Below, in pieces: positions 25,185-35,277 of a DNA stretch of 64,000 nucleotides. The notes below the pieces were generated by a model. It worked only from the letters and a program-made list of their open reading frames with translations. It was not told where the DNA came from and searched no databases. Both the position numbers and the translations under genes were made by a program. The number at the start of each line of letters is the position of its first letter. Position 1 is the stretch's first letter. The DNA is from Streptomyces alboniger (GTDB lineage Bacteria > Actinomycetota > Actinomycetes > Streptomycetales > Streptomycetaceae). The stretch is from contig NZ_CP023695.1 in the NCBI RefSeq assembly GCF_008704395.1, positions 372,001 through 436,000 of the forward strand, read 5' to 3'.

Positions 25185-25721
25185 ATGACCACGCAGAACG
25201 CGATCAACTGGCCTGAGAAATACCTCCCCGGCACCGGCGACAATTTCGTCTCGAACGAGGTGATCGTCCAGGGCGTCGCCGCCGCCCAGGTCTGGCGGTA
25301 CCTGACCGACACCTCCACCTGGGAGTCGTACTATGACAACATCACCGGCGTTTCCTTCCCGGATGGCGGTGGCCCCGTGCTGAAGGACGACGTCATCTTC
25401 ACCTTCGACCCTGTCGGCTTCTCGTCCGTGCGCACCCAGAACGCCCGCGTCGTCGAGTTCCAGGCCCCGGCGAAGGGCGTCCCGGGCCGTCTTTCCTGGA
25501 CGGCCGACCAGGACGGTGCACCGGAGGAGCGGCTCGACGTACTGCACGCCTGGCTGGTCGAGGACCTGCCGGGCGGCCGCGTGCGCATCCTCACCCAGGA
25601 GACGCAGATCGGTCACCCCGCCGCCGAACTCGCCCGGCTGCTCCCCAACCCCATGCTCAACGGCCACCAGGCCTGGCTGAACGGCCTGATCAAAATGGCC
25701 TCCGGCGGACCGGACGCCTGA
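25185..25721 (+). CDS. SRPBCC/START-like lipid-binding domain protein
   Basis: This 178-residue protein fits the SRPBCC (Bet v 1/polyketide cyclase-like) fold: the N-terminal strand NFVSNEVIVQGVAAAQVWRY, WESYYDNITGV, a central beta sheet (DDVIFTFDPVGFSSVRTQN), and a long C-terminal helix (NGHQAWLNGLIKMA). Such proteins bind hydrophobic ligands in the cytosol. ATG 25185 is used; an in-frame ATG at 25173 is an alternative and neither has a clear ribosome binding site. It is divergent from the SIR2 gene and followed by an MFS transporter on the same strand. Confidence 0.75.
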   Translation: MTTQNAINWPEKYLPGTGDNFVSNEVIVQGVAAAQVWRYLTDTSTWESYYDNITGVSFPDGGGPVLKDDVIFTFDPVGFSSVRTQNARVVEFQAPAKGVPGRLSWTADQDGAPEERLDVLHAWLVEDLPGGRVRILTQETQIGHPAAELARLLPNPMLNGHQAWLNGLIKMASGGPDA

Positions 25722-25817
25722 TACCCCGCCCGCACGGGGATGGCCGTCGAGGGAGGCCTCCTCGGACGGCGGCGCACCAGGCCGCGAGCGGCGGCGGGCG
25801 AGGTTACCGTCGGCGCT

Positions 25818-27023
25818 ATGGACGGTGATCTACGAAGCTGGCGCCCGTGCCTGCTCGCCGGCGCGGTGTTCGCCGTGTGCATGGCCGGGACGACGCTGCC
25901 GACTCCCCTCTACGGCCTCTACCAAGCGGAGTTCGGGTTCTCCGAACTCACGGTCACCGTCGTCTACGCCGTGTACGCCGTCGGAGTCATCGGGGTGCTG
26001 CTGCTCGCGGGCAACGCCTCGGACGCCGCGGGCCGGCGGCCGGTGCTGCTGTGGGGCCTGGGCTTCGCCGCCGCGAGTGCCGTCTGCTTCCTCTGCGCCA
26101 CTGGTCTGGGCTGGCTGTACGTGGGCCGGCTGCTGTCGGGCCTGTCCGCCGGCCTGTTCACCGGGGCCGCCACGGCGTACGTGATGGAGTTGGCGCCGCG
26201 CGGTGGCGCCTCGCGGGCCACTTTCGTGGCGACCGCCGCGAACATGGGCGGTCTGGGCTGCGGCCCGCTCCTCGCGGGGGTACTCGCGCAGTACGCCGAG
26301 TGGCCTCTGCACCTGCCGTTCGCCGTCCACCTCGCCCTCGTGGTCTGCTCGGCCGCCGTCCTGCTGCGGCTGGCGGAGACCATGCGGCAGCGGCGCCCGC
26401 TGAGCACCGTACGGCCGCAACGGCCCGGGCTGCCCCCAGGGGTGCGAGCCGTTTTCGGACCGGCGGCGGCCGCCGCCTTCGTGGGGTTCGCCCTGTTCGG
26501 AGTCTTCACGTCGGTCAGCCCGTCCTTCCTGACCCAGTCCCTCGACGTGCACAACCGTGCGGTGAGCGGGCTGGTCGTCGCCCTGGCCTTCTTCTCCTCG
26601 ACCGCCGGGCAGCTGGCCGTCGGCCGGCTCGGCGTGGGCCGGTCGCTGCCTCTGGGCTGTGCCGCTCTCCTTGGCGGACTCGCGTTGCTGGCGGGCGCGC
26701 TGCACTGGGAGCTGCTGCCGCTGGTGGTGCTGAGCGCGATCGTCGGCGGGTGCGGACAGGGGCTGGCGTTTCGCGGGGCACTGTCCGCCGTGGCCGAGGC
26801 GACCGGGGCGGACCGACGCGCGGCCGTGATCTCGGCGCTGTTCGTGGTCGCTTACACGGGCATCTCGGTACCGGTCATCGGCGTAGGGCTGCTGGCACGG
26901 CCGCTCGGCCTCGAAGGCGCCGGGCTGGTGTTCATCGCGTGCATGGCTCTGCTGGTCTCGGCGGCAGGCGTCTACCTGCTCCGGCGGCCGGTACCGGCGG
27001 CGCGATCCGGCGGAGTGCGCTGA
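25818..27023 (+). CDS. MFS transporter, 12 TM
   Basis: The 401-residue integral membrane protein has about twelve transmembrane segments. The MFS loop motif is visible as LAGNASDAAGRRPVLLWG between helices 2 and 3, and a second half-motif is seen as VGRLGVGRSLPLG. The organisation fits small-molecule/drug efflux families. ATG 25818 is preferred because hydrophobic segment 1 follows after eleven residues; the frame is open back to 25740 but that part is Arg-rich and unlikely. No strong ribosome binding site is seen, so initiation may be weak or leaderless. The substrate is unknown. Confidence 0.82.
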   Translation: MDGDLRSWRPCLLAGAVFAVCMAGTTLPTPLYGLYQAEFGFSELTVTVVYAVYAVGVIGVLLLAGNASDAAGRRPVLLWGLGFAAASAVCFLCATGLGWLYVGRLLSGLSAGLFTGAATAYVMELAPRGGASRATFVATAANMGGLGCGPLLAGVLAQYAEWPLHLPFAVHLALVVCSAAVLLRLAETMRQRRPLSTVRPQRPGLPPGVRAVFGPAAAAAFVGFALFGVFTSVSPSFLTQSLDVHNRAVSGLVVALAFFSSTAGQLAVGRLGVGRSLPLGCAALLGGLALLAGALHWELLPLVVLSAIVGGCGQGLAFRGALSAVAEATGADRRAAVISALFVVAYTGISVPVIGVGLLARPLGLEGAGLVFIACMALLVSAAGVYLLRRPVPAARSGGVR

Positions 27024-27123
27024 GGAGGGGCGCCCCTGAGCGGGCTCGGTGCTCGCGCAGCAAGCACCAACTCGGCGCGCTTGGCCATGTGTGAGCGCCG
27101 AGCGTCCCCAACTACCGCGCTGA

Positions 27124-27282
27124 GCACGGCCGGGCCACGAGCGCCAGTCCCGCCCGCTCTCCGCGAACCTGCTCGGCAACTGGCGGGCGGACGCCGGGAA
27201 GGCCGACCGCTCGCGCCGGGAACAGTCCGCCCGGTCCGCGCTGTTGCATGGGATCGATACGTATCTTTCGCAGGAGGACTGA
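27124..27282 (+). pseudogene. 3' remnant of an unidentified gene
   Basis: A 52-codon frame with natural protein composition (HERQSRPLSANLLGNWRADA, then a basic stretch and GIDTYLSQED) ends in TGA at 27280-27282, just 3 nt before the next ATG. It begins directly after an in-frame stop at 27121 and has no start codon. It looks like the surviving tail of a gene that once preceded the PIG-L gene in an operon. The region before it (27024-27120) has further protein-like bits in other frames, and a loopless 12-bp palindrome at 27026-27037. Confidence 0.35.
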
Positions 27283-27285
27283 TTC

Positions 27286-28119
27286 ATGGCTGACCGGCCT
27301 TTGACGCTCATGGCGGTACACGCCCACCCCGACGACGAGGCCACCGGAACCGGAGGGGTCCTCGCGCGCTACGCGGCGGAGGGCATACGCACGGTTCTCG
27401 TGACGTGTACCGACGGCGGTTGCGGTGACGGACCTGCCGGTAGCAAACCGGGCGACCCCAGGCACGATCCGGCGGCCGTCGCCGCGATACGCCGTAAGGA
27501 ACTCCAGGCGAGCTGCGACGTCCTGAAGATCAGCGACCTGGAGACGCTGGACTACGCCGACTCCGGGATGATGGGCTGGCCGAGCAGCGACGCCCCCGGC
27601 GCCTTCTGGCAGACCCCCGTGGAGGAAGGTGCCGCCCGGCTCGCGGACCTCATGCGGCACTACCGGCCCGATGTCGTCGTCACCTACGACGAGAACGGCT
27701 TCTACGGCCACCCCGACCACATCCAGGCCCACCGCATCACGATGGCGGCGCTGGAGATGACCTCGCTGACGCCGAAGGTGTACTGGACGACGATGCCGCG
27801 CTCGCAGATGCGGCGGTTCGGGGAGATCATGCGCGAGTTCCATGAGGACATGCCGGAGCCGGATCCCGCCGAGGCCGCCGCGCTGGCCGAGATCGGCCTT
27901 CCCGACGACGAGATCACCACGTGGGTGGACACCACCGCCTACAGCGGTCAGAAGTTCGACTCACTGGCCGCCCACGCCAGTCAGGGCGAGAACATCTTCT
28001 TCCTGAAGATGGGCCAGGAGAGGTTCGGCGAGCTGATGGGCACGGAGACCTTCGTCCGCGTCAAGGACACCACCGGCGCGGCCGTACCCGAGAACGACCT
28101 CTTCGCCGGACTGCGCTGA
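27286..28119 (+). CDS. PIG-L family deacetylase (MshB/Mca-like)
   Basis: The 277-residue cytosolic protein is a zinc-dependent N-acetylglucosaminyl deacetylase/amidase of the LmbE/PIG-L family, which includes the mycothiol enzymes MshB and Mca. The zinc motif AHPDDEA is near residue 13 and the distal His motif is GFYGHPDHIQAH near 146. TCTDGGCGDG follows the first strand. ATG 27286 has GGAGG 8 nt upstream (in CAGGAGGACTGATTC). Length and motifs fit a mycothiol-conjugate amidase, but paralogues in natural-product and cell-wall pathways are common, so no symbol is given. Confidence 0.88.
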   Translation: MADRPLTLMAVHAHPDDEATGTGGVLARYAAEGIRTVLVTCTDGGCGDGPAGSKPGDPRHDPAAVAAIRRKELQASCDVLKISDLETLDYADSGMMGWPSSDAPGAFWQTPVEEGAARLADLMRHYRPDVVVTYDENGFYGHPDHIQAHRITMAALEMTSLTPKVYWTTMPRSQMRRFGEIMREFHEDMPEPDPAEAAALAEIGLPDDEITTWVDTTAYSGQKFDSLAAHASQGENIFFLKMGQERFGELMGTETFVRVKDTTGAAVPENDLFAGLR

Positions 28120-28309
28120 TCCGCACGCCGCGCCCTTCGCGTGTTCCTCCGCCGCCCCCTTCGCGTGTACTTCGCGGCCCATGCGGGTGATATCGGGCCG
28201 GGCGACGCGGGGGTGGGCGCGCGACAGCTGAAAGGGTGTCCGCACTCGGCACACGTGGGGTTTCGTCTGCCGGTCGGCCACACGGACGGCCAGGACGGAA
28301 GGGGACCAC

Positions 28310-30028
28310 ATGACGCGCGAGGGGTTCGGCCCGGAAGAGCCGCTGGATGTTCCCCCGCCTCCGTTCGGCGGGACCAAGGACCCGCTGACGCCCCCGGCGG
28401 ACCCGCGGGCCTGGAACGACCTGCTGACGGTGCCCACCGAGCCGCGGCTGTTCCCGGGCCCGGGCGCCCGCGCGGCGGCCGCCGCCGTGGTGTGCATGGG
28501 TCTGTTCCTGCTCGGGATGGACCTGACCGTCCTGAACGTCGCGCTGCCCGGTCTACAGCACGACCTGGAGGCTTCGTCCGCCGAGGTCCAGTGGATCGTC
28601 GATGCTTACGCCCTGGTGCTGGGAGGCACGGTCCTGACGGTGGGGGCGTTCACCGACTCCTGGGGGCGCCGGCGTTCGTTCGTCTGCGGGATGGCGGTCT
28701 GCGCGGCCGCCTCCGTCTGTGGCGCCCTCGCCGCCCAGCCGTGGCAGGCGGTCGGCGCGCGCTGTCTGCTGGGCGCGGGGGCCGCTCTGCTGATGCCCGC
28801 GACGCTGGCGGTCCTGCACGACCTCTTTCCGGAGCCTGTTCTGCGACGCCGGGCCATCGCCGCGTGGGCCGCCGTGGGCGGGTTGGGCGGGGTGTGCGGT
28901 CCGGTGATCGGTGGCTGGCTGGTGGAGCAGTCCTCCTGGCGTGCCGGATTCTGGGTGAACCTGCCGCCGGCCGTGCTCGCGATCGGTCTCGCGCTGGCTC
29001 TCGTGCCCGAGTCGCGCTCGCCCCGGCCGTCGGCGTTCGACGCACCCGGGGCCGCTCTGTCGATCGTCGGCCTGACCGCACTGGTGTGGGCCGTGATCGA
29101 AAGCCCCCACCGGGGGTGGACCAGTGGCTGGGTACTGGGCGTCTTCACCTGCTCACTCGTGCTGCTGGCCGCGTTCCTCCTCCGCCAGTCGCGCGCCCGG
29201 GCGCCCATGCTGCCGCTGTCGGTACTGGCGACGCCCCGCGTCAGCATGGGGGCCGGGGCACTGGCCGTGGTGGCGTTCGCCGCGTTCGGGTCCCTCTTCG
29301 TGCTGACGCTCTACCTCCAGGGCGTGCTCGGATATTCGCCACTGGAGGCCGGAGTACGCACTCTTCCCCTGCCCGCGGGGCTGGCGGTCGGCGCCGCGGT
29401 GTCCCTGCCCCTACAGGCACGCAGGGGTCAGAAAACCCCCATCGTGTCGGGGCTCGTGGTCGTTTCCTTGAGCTTCGTCGTTCTGGCGGGCACCAGTGCG
29501 GGCTCCGGATACGGGCGTTGCGCGCTCTTCCAGCTGGTCATCGGCGTCGGCTCGGGCCTGGTGGGGGCGGCGGCGACCGAGTCGGTGATGGCCGCCGTGC
29601 CCGCGCAGAAGACCGGGCTGGGCTCCGCGATCAACGACGCCACCCGCCAGATCGGCTCCGCGCTGGGTGTGGCGGTGCAGGGCGCGATCGTCACCGCCGT
29701 GTTCACCTCGCGTCTCCACGCCTCGCTGGACCAGCACGACGCCTCCGGTGAACTGCTGGCAGCGGCCGACCTCAGCATGCTCGCGGTGCCCGGGGCCGCC
29801 GCGCGCCTTGACCCCCTGGCACGCGAGGCCGTGCTGGCCGCCGCCCGGGAAGCCTTCACCGATGCTCTGACGGTTACCGCGGTCGTCGCCGGCGTCGTGA
29901 CCCTCCTCATGTCCGTAGCGGCGGCCCGATGGCTGCCGCGGCCCGTGGGACATCATCACGAGGACGCCTCCGCTCGACCGGGCGAGGGTGGCGAACCGTC
30001 CGGCTGTGCGGTCGGTGTGGGGCGCTGA
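28310..30028 (+). CDS. DHA2-family (EmrB/QacA-type) 14-TM drug exporter
   Basis: The 572-residue MFS protein has about fourteen transmembrane helices. Family landmarks are LDLTVLNVALP-like FLLGMDLTVLNVALPGLQ in helix 1, WIVDAYALVLGG in helix 2, DSWGRRRSFVCG in the loop, and helix 5 motif GGVCGPVIGGWL. A 65-residue Pro-rich hydrophilic N-terminus precedes helix 1. ATG 28310 follows GGAAGGGG by about 5 nt. It probably expels lipophilic compounds by proton antiport; the substrate is unknown. No TetR gene is directly adjacent. Confidence 0.88.
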   Translation: MTREGFGPEEPLDVPPPPFGGTKDPLTPPADPRAWNDLLTVPTEPRLFPGPGARAAAAAVVCMGLFLLGMDLTVLNVALPGLQHDLEASSAEVQWIVDAYALVLGGTVLTVGAFTDSWGRRRSFVCGMAVCAAASVCGALAAQPWQAVGARCLLGAGAALLMPATLAVLHDLFPEPVLRRRAIAAWAAVGGLGGVCGPVIGGWLVEQSSWRAGFWVNLPPAVLAIGLALALVPESRSPRPSAFDAPGAALSIVGLTALVWAVIESPHRGWTSGWVLGVFTCSLVLLAAFLLRQSRARAPMLPLSVLATPRVSMGAGALAVVAFAAFGSLFVLTLYLQGVLGYSPLEAGVRTLPLPAGLAVGAAVSLPLQARRGQKTPIVSGLVVVSLSFVVLAGTSAGSGYGRCALFQLVIGVGSGLVGAAATESVMAAVPAQKTGLGSAINDATRQIGSALGVAVQGAIVTAVFTSRLHASLDQHDASGELLAAADLSMLAVPGAAARLDPLAREAVLAAAREAFTDALTVTAVVAGVVTLLMSVAAARWLPRPVGHHHEDASARPGEGGEPSGCAVGVGR

Positions 30029-30055
30029 CCGCCCCGCTCGATCCTTCGCCGGACG

Positions 30056-31087
30056 TCAGCCGGTCTGGGCCGTTCGTGCGCGGTCGGAGAGGAGCCGGGT
30101 GAGGGTTTCGAGGTCCTCGCCGCTGTAGGCGCGGCTCTCGGTGTCGTTGCCGACGACGATGGTGAGGACCGTTCCGGTGCGGACCATGGTGCTGCGGCTG
30201 GTGTGGGTGTCGTACGCGTCTGCACGGCTCGTCGAGAGCGAGAACGCCGCGGTCTGGTCCCCGATCCGCGCCATGGTCAGTGAACTCGCGCCCTCCTCCC
30301 GCGCTTTGTCGGCCCTGGCGTCGAAGGCCTTCCGCGCCCCGTCCTCATCCGGGTAGGAGAACACCAGCAACCGAGTCTCCATGCTGTAGCGCCCCAGGCA
30401 CTGGGACTCCGCCGCGAAGGTGGAGCCGTCGTCCTGCGCGGAGACGTCCGCGGTGGGGGCTGAGCGCTCGGTCCAGCCGGGCGGCAGGCTTGAGGAGGGC
30501 GGGAGTACGGCGCGCACGGCCTCCGCGTCGGCGAGGGGCGCCGCCCGATCCCCACTGCCGTCGCCCGGCGCGTCGGCGTCGGGGCCCTGCGATTCACTGT
30601 CCAGGGCCTGGATGGTGCCGTAGACCAGGAGCGCCACGAAGGTCGCGAGCCCCAGGCAGACCGCGCCCAACGCGCCCCGCCCGGCAGGGGTGTTGTGGAA
30701 GGTCACCGGCCCGAGCGCGATGGTGCTGCCGCACATCCGCGATCCGCCGTCGATCACCACACCGTTCTGGACGGTCCGCTGCGGCGGGTCGCCGGGCGGC
30801 GGTCCGGCGAGGATCGGGGCCAGGGCCGCGGCCAACGCGGCGGCGAAATCCCGGTCCGCCGCGACCGCGGCGCCGAGCGCGTCGTGCAGCCCCGCGACAG
30901 CGGCCGGATCGTCGGGGCACGCGCCCACGGCCGCCAGGGCCGCCTCTCCCGACGGCGTACCGCCGAGCCGCCGCCGTACGAGGTCGAGGACGCCCTGCCC
31001 GGCACCGGTGAGCGGCGCGGTGGCCGCGCCCTCGACAAGCTGCGTTATCACCCGGACGGCCTGCGCGCTCAGCTCCGCTGGATCCAT
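30056..31087 (-). CDS. Membrane-anchored protein of unknown function, 343 aa
   Basis: The N-terminal 130 residues are helical and Ala-rich (SAQAVRVITQLVEGAATAPL) and resemble the cytosolic adaptor parts on streptomycete signalling proteins. One transmembrane helix follows near residue 165 (GALGAVCLGLATFVALLVYG). An acidic linker leads to an external domain of about 130 residues (LPPGWTERSAPTADVSAQDD, later LLVFSYPDEDGARKAFDARA) that looks like the PknH-type extracellular sensor fold. ATG 31087 is preferred over ATG 31099 because GGGGGAAG lies just ahead. Convergent with the exporter. I do not recognise a defined family. Confidence 0.65.
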   Translation of the reverse strand: MDPAELSAQAVRVITQLVEGAATAPLTGAGQGVLDLVRRRLGGTPSGEAALAAVGACPDDPAAVAGLHDALGAAVAADRDFAAALAAALAPILAGPPPGDPPQRTVQNGVVIDGGSRMCGSTIALGPVTFHNTPAGRGALGAVCLGLATFVALLVYGTIQALDSESQGPDADAPGDGSGDRAAPLADAEAVRAVLPPSSSLPPGWTERSAPTADVSAQDDGSTFAAESQCLGRYSMETRLLVFSYPDEDGARKAFDARADKAREEGASSLTMARIGDQTAAFSLSTSRADAYDTHTSRSTMVRTGTVLTIVVGNDTESRAYSGEDLETLTRLLSDRARTAQTG

Positions 31088-31165
31088 CGCTTCCCCCATC
31101 AGTTTGCTATGTACATGCCGATGGTGACGGCGGCCCAAACGGTTCGGCCGCCCCGGTGAGCCGTT

Positions 31166-31959
31166 TCAGTTCAGGTCGCGCAGGGCCTCGTCCAGCGTAC
31201 GGCGTACCCGCAGGGCGTCGGGGGCGACAGTGGTGACCAGGACGGCGGGCCCGGCCAGGGGTGTGAGCGCGGCCCACTCCCCCAGTGGCGCGGCCTGGGG
31301 CTTGGAGTGCTCGAACTCCGGTCGTACGATGATGAGTTGGCCGATGGCACGGTAACCCGCGAGGACCGCCGGGCCGTCCCAGCCGCCGGGCGCACCGGGC
31401 CCGAACGACACCTCCTGGTCGAGCAGGGGCGCTCCCGCGCGGCGCACGGTCAGGCGGCTGGTCAGACGGCCGGGGGCTTCGCCGGTGCGGCCGAGCACCT
31501 GTTCCTCGCGGAGCACCAGGCGACCCCCCGTGGCGATCTCCGCGCGCGTGGTGACGCGCAGGTCGCTGTCGCGCACGGAAATCAACTGCTCGGGAAGCCA
31601 GTGCAGTTCGGCCCCCTCGGCGACGGTGAGGCGTACGTCGTAGCGCGCCGTCTGCCTGGCCTGGCCGGGCAGCGCGAGGGTCGCCGCGGCGGAACCGATG
31701 TGCAGCGCCGCCCCTTCACGTGCGGCGGCCTCGACGGTCAGGTGGTCGCCGCCGAGGGGGCCGCTCATCGCGCCGACCAGTGTGACGCGCGCCGCCGGTC
31801 CGGTCGAGCGGGTGCGGCGCAGCGCGAGCGGCCCCTCACCGTCGAGCACGGGCAGCGCGGTGCCGCCCCGCCCGTCGGCGCGCGCCACGACGCGGGCGGT
31901 GGCCCGGAGGCCCGCGCCGCCTCCCGACTCCGTACGGCCTCTGGGGGCGAGGTCGACCG

Positions 31960-31963
<4 letters not shown>
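31166..31963 (-). CDS. ureD: Urease accessory protein UreD
   Basis: UreD (UreH) is the scaffold that recruits UreF and UreG to the urease apoprotein for nickel insertion. The 265-residue product shows the family blocks [43 protein letters not shown] and [11 protein letters not shown]. The GTG start at 31963 overlaps the ureG stop by four bases (GTGA), so it is translationally coupled as the last gene of ureABCFGD. Confidence 0.93.
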
Positions 31964-32643
<680 letters not shown>

Positions 32644-32674
32644 GGTTACGGCTCCAATGCTCCGGGGGCAGCCC

Positions 32675-32735
32675 GTCCGGTGTTTGAGGACGAGGCCGTT
32701 CAGGCCGATAGGGGGTCAGGGGGCGAAGCCCCGAG
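32675..32735. repeat. Streptomyces-type dispersed palindromic repeat inside the urease operon
   Basis: The sequence from GTCCGGTGTTTGAGGACGAG to GGGGGCGAAGCCCC matches the pattern of a repeat that I recall as frequent in streptomycete intergenic regions (GAGGACGAGGCCGTTCAGGCCGA core followed by a G-rich/C-rich hairpin). It lies between ureF and ureG and could modulate mRNA stability or attenuate the distal genes. Confidence 0.6.
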
Positions 32736-32761
32736 GTCAGGTATGGAAGGCCGGCGCGCCG

Positions 32762-33436
32762 CTAGGACGCGAACAACCGCACAGGCCAAGCGGCATGCGC
32801 CTCCGCGCCGATCTCCAGGAGGGGAGCCGACGCGGCGGGCAGCTCGTCGATGCCCTCGGCCGCCGCGCGCCTCGCCGCCTCGACCGCGTCCCGCGCGACC
32901 CGGTCGAGATCGGGGGCGAGCCGCGCCAGGACCGCCGTGGCGTCGAACGGGTCGAGGCTCAGCAGCCTGACGGTGGCGGTCGCCGGGCCGCTGACTCCTT
33001 CGTACGCCGAGCAGTACGCCGCGTCTTCGGGCCCGAGGCCGGCGGCGCGGGCGGTGAGCCCGAGGACGATCGGCTGGTGGGTGCCCTTCGGGAACCGCCT
33101 TGCCAGCGCGTCGAGTTCGGGGTGCGGCCAGGTGGCGCGGGCGGCCCGCATCATCTGCCGCCCGAGTCGCCGCGCCGCCGTCCGCAGGGCGGGCGAGGGC
33201 GTGCGGGCGTCGGCGGCCTCGTCCAGAGCGGCCGGGTCGACGCCGAGGGCGGCGGCGGCCGCGAGGGCCGCCGTCACCAGGCCGCTGGTGTGGAGCCGCC
33301 CCCGGCAGAAGGCCTCCAGGCTCGCGGCTCCGGTGACGCGGCCCGCCTTGACGGCCGCTTCGGCACCCCCGGAGTGGGCGTGCCCACCGGCGGGGAAACG
33401 GCCGTCGGCCAGGACGAGGAGTGCTGCGCGTGACAT
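32762..33436 (-). CDS. ureF: Urease accessory protein UreF
   Basis: UreF regulates UreG GTPase activity in the UreDFG complex. From ATG 33436 the product is 224 residues and begins as UreF proteins do (ALLVLADGRFPAGGHAHSGG), with GVSGPATATVRLLSLDP and the conserved C-terminus AHAAWPVRLFAS. The frame is open a further 40 codons to an ATG at 33556 that overlaps the ureC stop; that extension encodes MVP tripeptide repeats and then an Ala/Pro-rich segment. Neither start has a strong ribosome binding site, so the extended form by coupling to ureC cannot be excluded. Confidence 0.88.
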   Translation of the reverse strand: MSRAALLVLADGRFPAGGHAHSGGAEAAVKAGRVTGAASLEAFCRGRLHTSGLVTAALAAAAALGVDPAALDEAADARTPSPALRTAARRLGRQMMRAARATWPHPELDALARRFPKGTHQPIVLGLTARAAGLGPEDAAYCSAYEGVSGPATATVRLLSLDPFDATAVLARLAPDLDRVARDAVEAARRAAAEGIDELPAASAPLLEIGAEAHAAWPVRLFAS

Positions 33437-33504
33437 GTGATCGCCGCCAGGGGTCGTCGGGGCGGCCAGGGCCGTCGGAGTCGCGGGGGCTGCCGGGGCC
33501 GTCA

Positions 33505-33558
33505 GGACCATCGGAACCATCGGAACCATCGGGACCATCGGGACCATCGGGACCATCA
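33505..33558. repeat. Six 9-bp repeats (GGACCATCG) between ureC and ureF
   Basis: Six head-to-tail 9-bp units, four GGACCATC(G/A) and two GAACCATCG, start exactly at the ureC stop codon. On the minus strand they read Met-Val-Pro repeats in the ureF frame. The unit is a multiple of three, so copy changes would not break the frame. Degenerate copies seem to continue toward 33450. Confidence 0.85.
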
Positions 33559-35277
33559 GAAAAGGAAGTACCGCTGGGCGAGCGGCAGTTGGGAGGCGGG
33601 CGACGGCTCGACCAGTTCGCCGTCGATGGTGACGGCGAAGCTGTCGGGGGCGACCTCGACGCGGGGCAGCGCGTCGTTCTCACGCATGTCCGCCTTGGTG
33701 CGGCCGCGCGTGGAGCGGATGGCCATGAACGGCTTGTCCAGGCCGAGGCGGTCCGGAAGCCCGTCATCCAGAGCTGACTGGGTAACGAAGTTGACCGAGT
33801 TAAGGGCCGGGGCCTTGCCGCGTGCTCCGAACATGCGGCGCGGCAGGACCGGCTGCGGGGTCGGGATGGACGCGTTGGCGTCGCCCATCTGCGCGTACGC
33901 GATCTGTCCGCCCTTGAGGACGATCTGCGGCTTGACGCCGAAGAACGCCGGGTCCCACAGCACGAGGTCGGCGAGTTTGCCGGACTCGACCGAGCCGACC
34001 TCGTGGTCGATGCCCTGGGCGACGGCCGCGTTGATCGTGTACTTGGCGACATAGCGACGCGCGCGATGGTTGTCGGCGCGGGTGTCCCCCGGCAGGAAGC
34101 CGCGGCGCCGCTTCATCACGTGCGCGGTCTGCCAGGTGCGCATGATGACCTCGCCGACGCGCCCCATCGCCTGGGAGTCGGAGGACATGATCGAGATGGC
34201 GCCGAGGTCGTGGAGGATGTCCTCCGCGCCGATGGTGGTGGGGCGGATGCGGGACTCTGCGAAGGCCAGGTCCTCGGGGACGGCCGGGTTGAGGTGGTGA
34301 CAGACCATCAGCATGTCGAGGTGTTCCTCGACGGTGTTGACGGTGTGCGGCCGGGTCGGGTTGGTCGAACTGGGCAGCATGTTCGGCAGCGAGACCGCGG
34401 TGATCATGTCGGGGGCGTGTCCGCCGCCCGCGCCCTCGACGTGGAAGGCGTGCAGGGTGCGGCCCGCGACGGCGTCGAACGTGGCGTCGATGAAGCCCGC
34501 TTCGTTGAGGGTGTCGGAGTGGATGGCGAGCTGGGCGCCGGTCTCCTCGCAGACGTTCAGGCAGGCGTCGATGACGGCGGGCGTCGCGCCCCAGTCCTCG
34601 TGGATCTTGAAGCTGACGGCGCCGGCGCGCAGCTGGGCGTGCAGGGAGTCGGCGGAGACGGTGTTGCCCTTGCCGAGGAAGCCGATGTTGACGGGGCTGG
34701 ACTCCATGGCCGCGAACATCCGCGCGAGGTGCCAGGCGCCCGGGGTGATCGTGGTCGCCTTGCTGCCCTCGGCCGGGCCCGTGCCGCCGCCGAAGAGCGT
34801 GGTGACGCCGGAGGCGAGCGCCTCGTCGACGATGGTCGGCGAGATGAAGTGGATGTGGGTGTCGATGCCGCCCGCGGTGAGTATCTTGCCGTTGCCCGCG
34901 AGGACTTCGGTCTCCGGGCCGATGACGAGGTCGGGGTGGACTCCGTCCATCGTGTCGGGGTTGCCGGACTTGCCGACGCCGGTGACGCGGCCGTCCCGTA
35001 TGCCGATGTCGGCCTTGACGATCCCCCAGTGGTCGATGATCACCGCGCCTGTGATGACCGTGTCCGGGGCCCCTTCGGCGCGGGTGGTGCGCGACTGGCC
35101 CATCGACTCGCGGATGACCTTGCCGCCGCCGAACACCGCCTCGTCGCCGGACCGCCCGGGGCCGCCCGAGCGGTCCTCCTCGATCTCGATCAGCAGGTCG
35201 GTGTCGGCGAGGCGGATCCGGTCGCCGGTCGTGGGGCCGAACAGGTCGGCGTACGCGGCACGGGACAGCTCAGGCAT
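33556..35277 (-). CDS. ureC: Urease alpha subunit (nickel catalytic subunit)
   Basis: The 573-residue UreC hydrolyses urea at a dinuclear nickel site. The nickel ligands are visible in GGIDTHIHF, the carbamylated Lys in [38 protein letters not shown], and the flap Cys/His block MVCHHLNP. The start is ATG 35277 with GGAGG 8 nt upstream, overlapping the end of ureB by 8 nt. The C-terminus ends at QRYFLF as in other ureases. The length is typical and all key residues are present. Confidence 0.97.
   Translation of the reverse strand: MPELSRAAYADLFGPTTGDRIRLADTDLLIEIEEDRSGGPGRSGDEAVFGGGKVIRESMGQSRTTRAEGAPDTVITGAVIIDHWGIVKADIGIRDGRVTGVGKSGNPDTMDGVHPDLVIGPETEVLAGNGKILTAGGIDTHIHFISPTIVDEALASGVTTLFGGGTGPAEGSKATTITPGAWHLARMFAAMESSPVNIGFLGKGNTVSADSLHAQLRAGAVSFKIHEDWGATPAVIDACLNVCEETGAQLAIHSDTLNEAGFIDATFDAVAGRTLHAFHVEGAGGGHAPDMITAVSLPNMLPSSTNPTRPHTVNTVEEHLDMLMVCHHLNPAVPEDLAFAESRIRPTTIGAEDILHDLGAISIMSSDSQAMGRVGEVIMRTWQTAHVMKRRRGFLPGDTRADNHRARRYVAKYTINAAVAQGIDHEVGSVESGKLADLVLWDPAFFGVKPQIVLKGGQIAYAQMGDANASIPTPQPVLPRRMFGARGKAPALNSVNFVTQSALDDGLPDRLGLDKPFMAIRSTRGRTKADMRENDALPRVEVAPDSFAVTIDGELVEPSPASQLPLAQRYFLF

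Noticed and set aside
27026..27037. AGGGGCGCCCCT as terminator of the MFS gene
   Set aside because: A loopless 12-bp palindrome makes a poor hairpin and has no T run.
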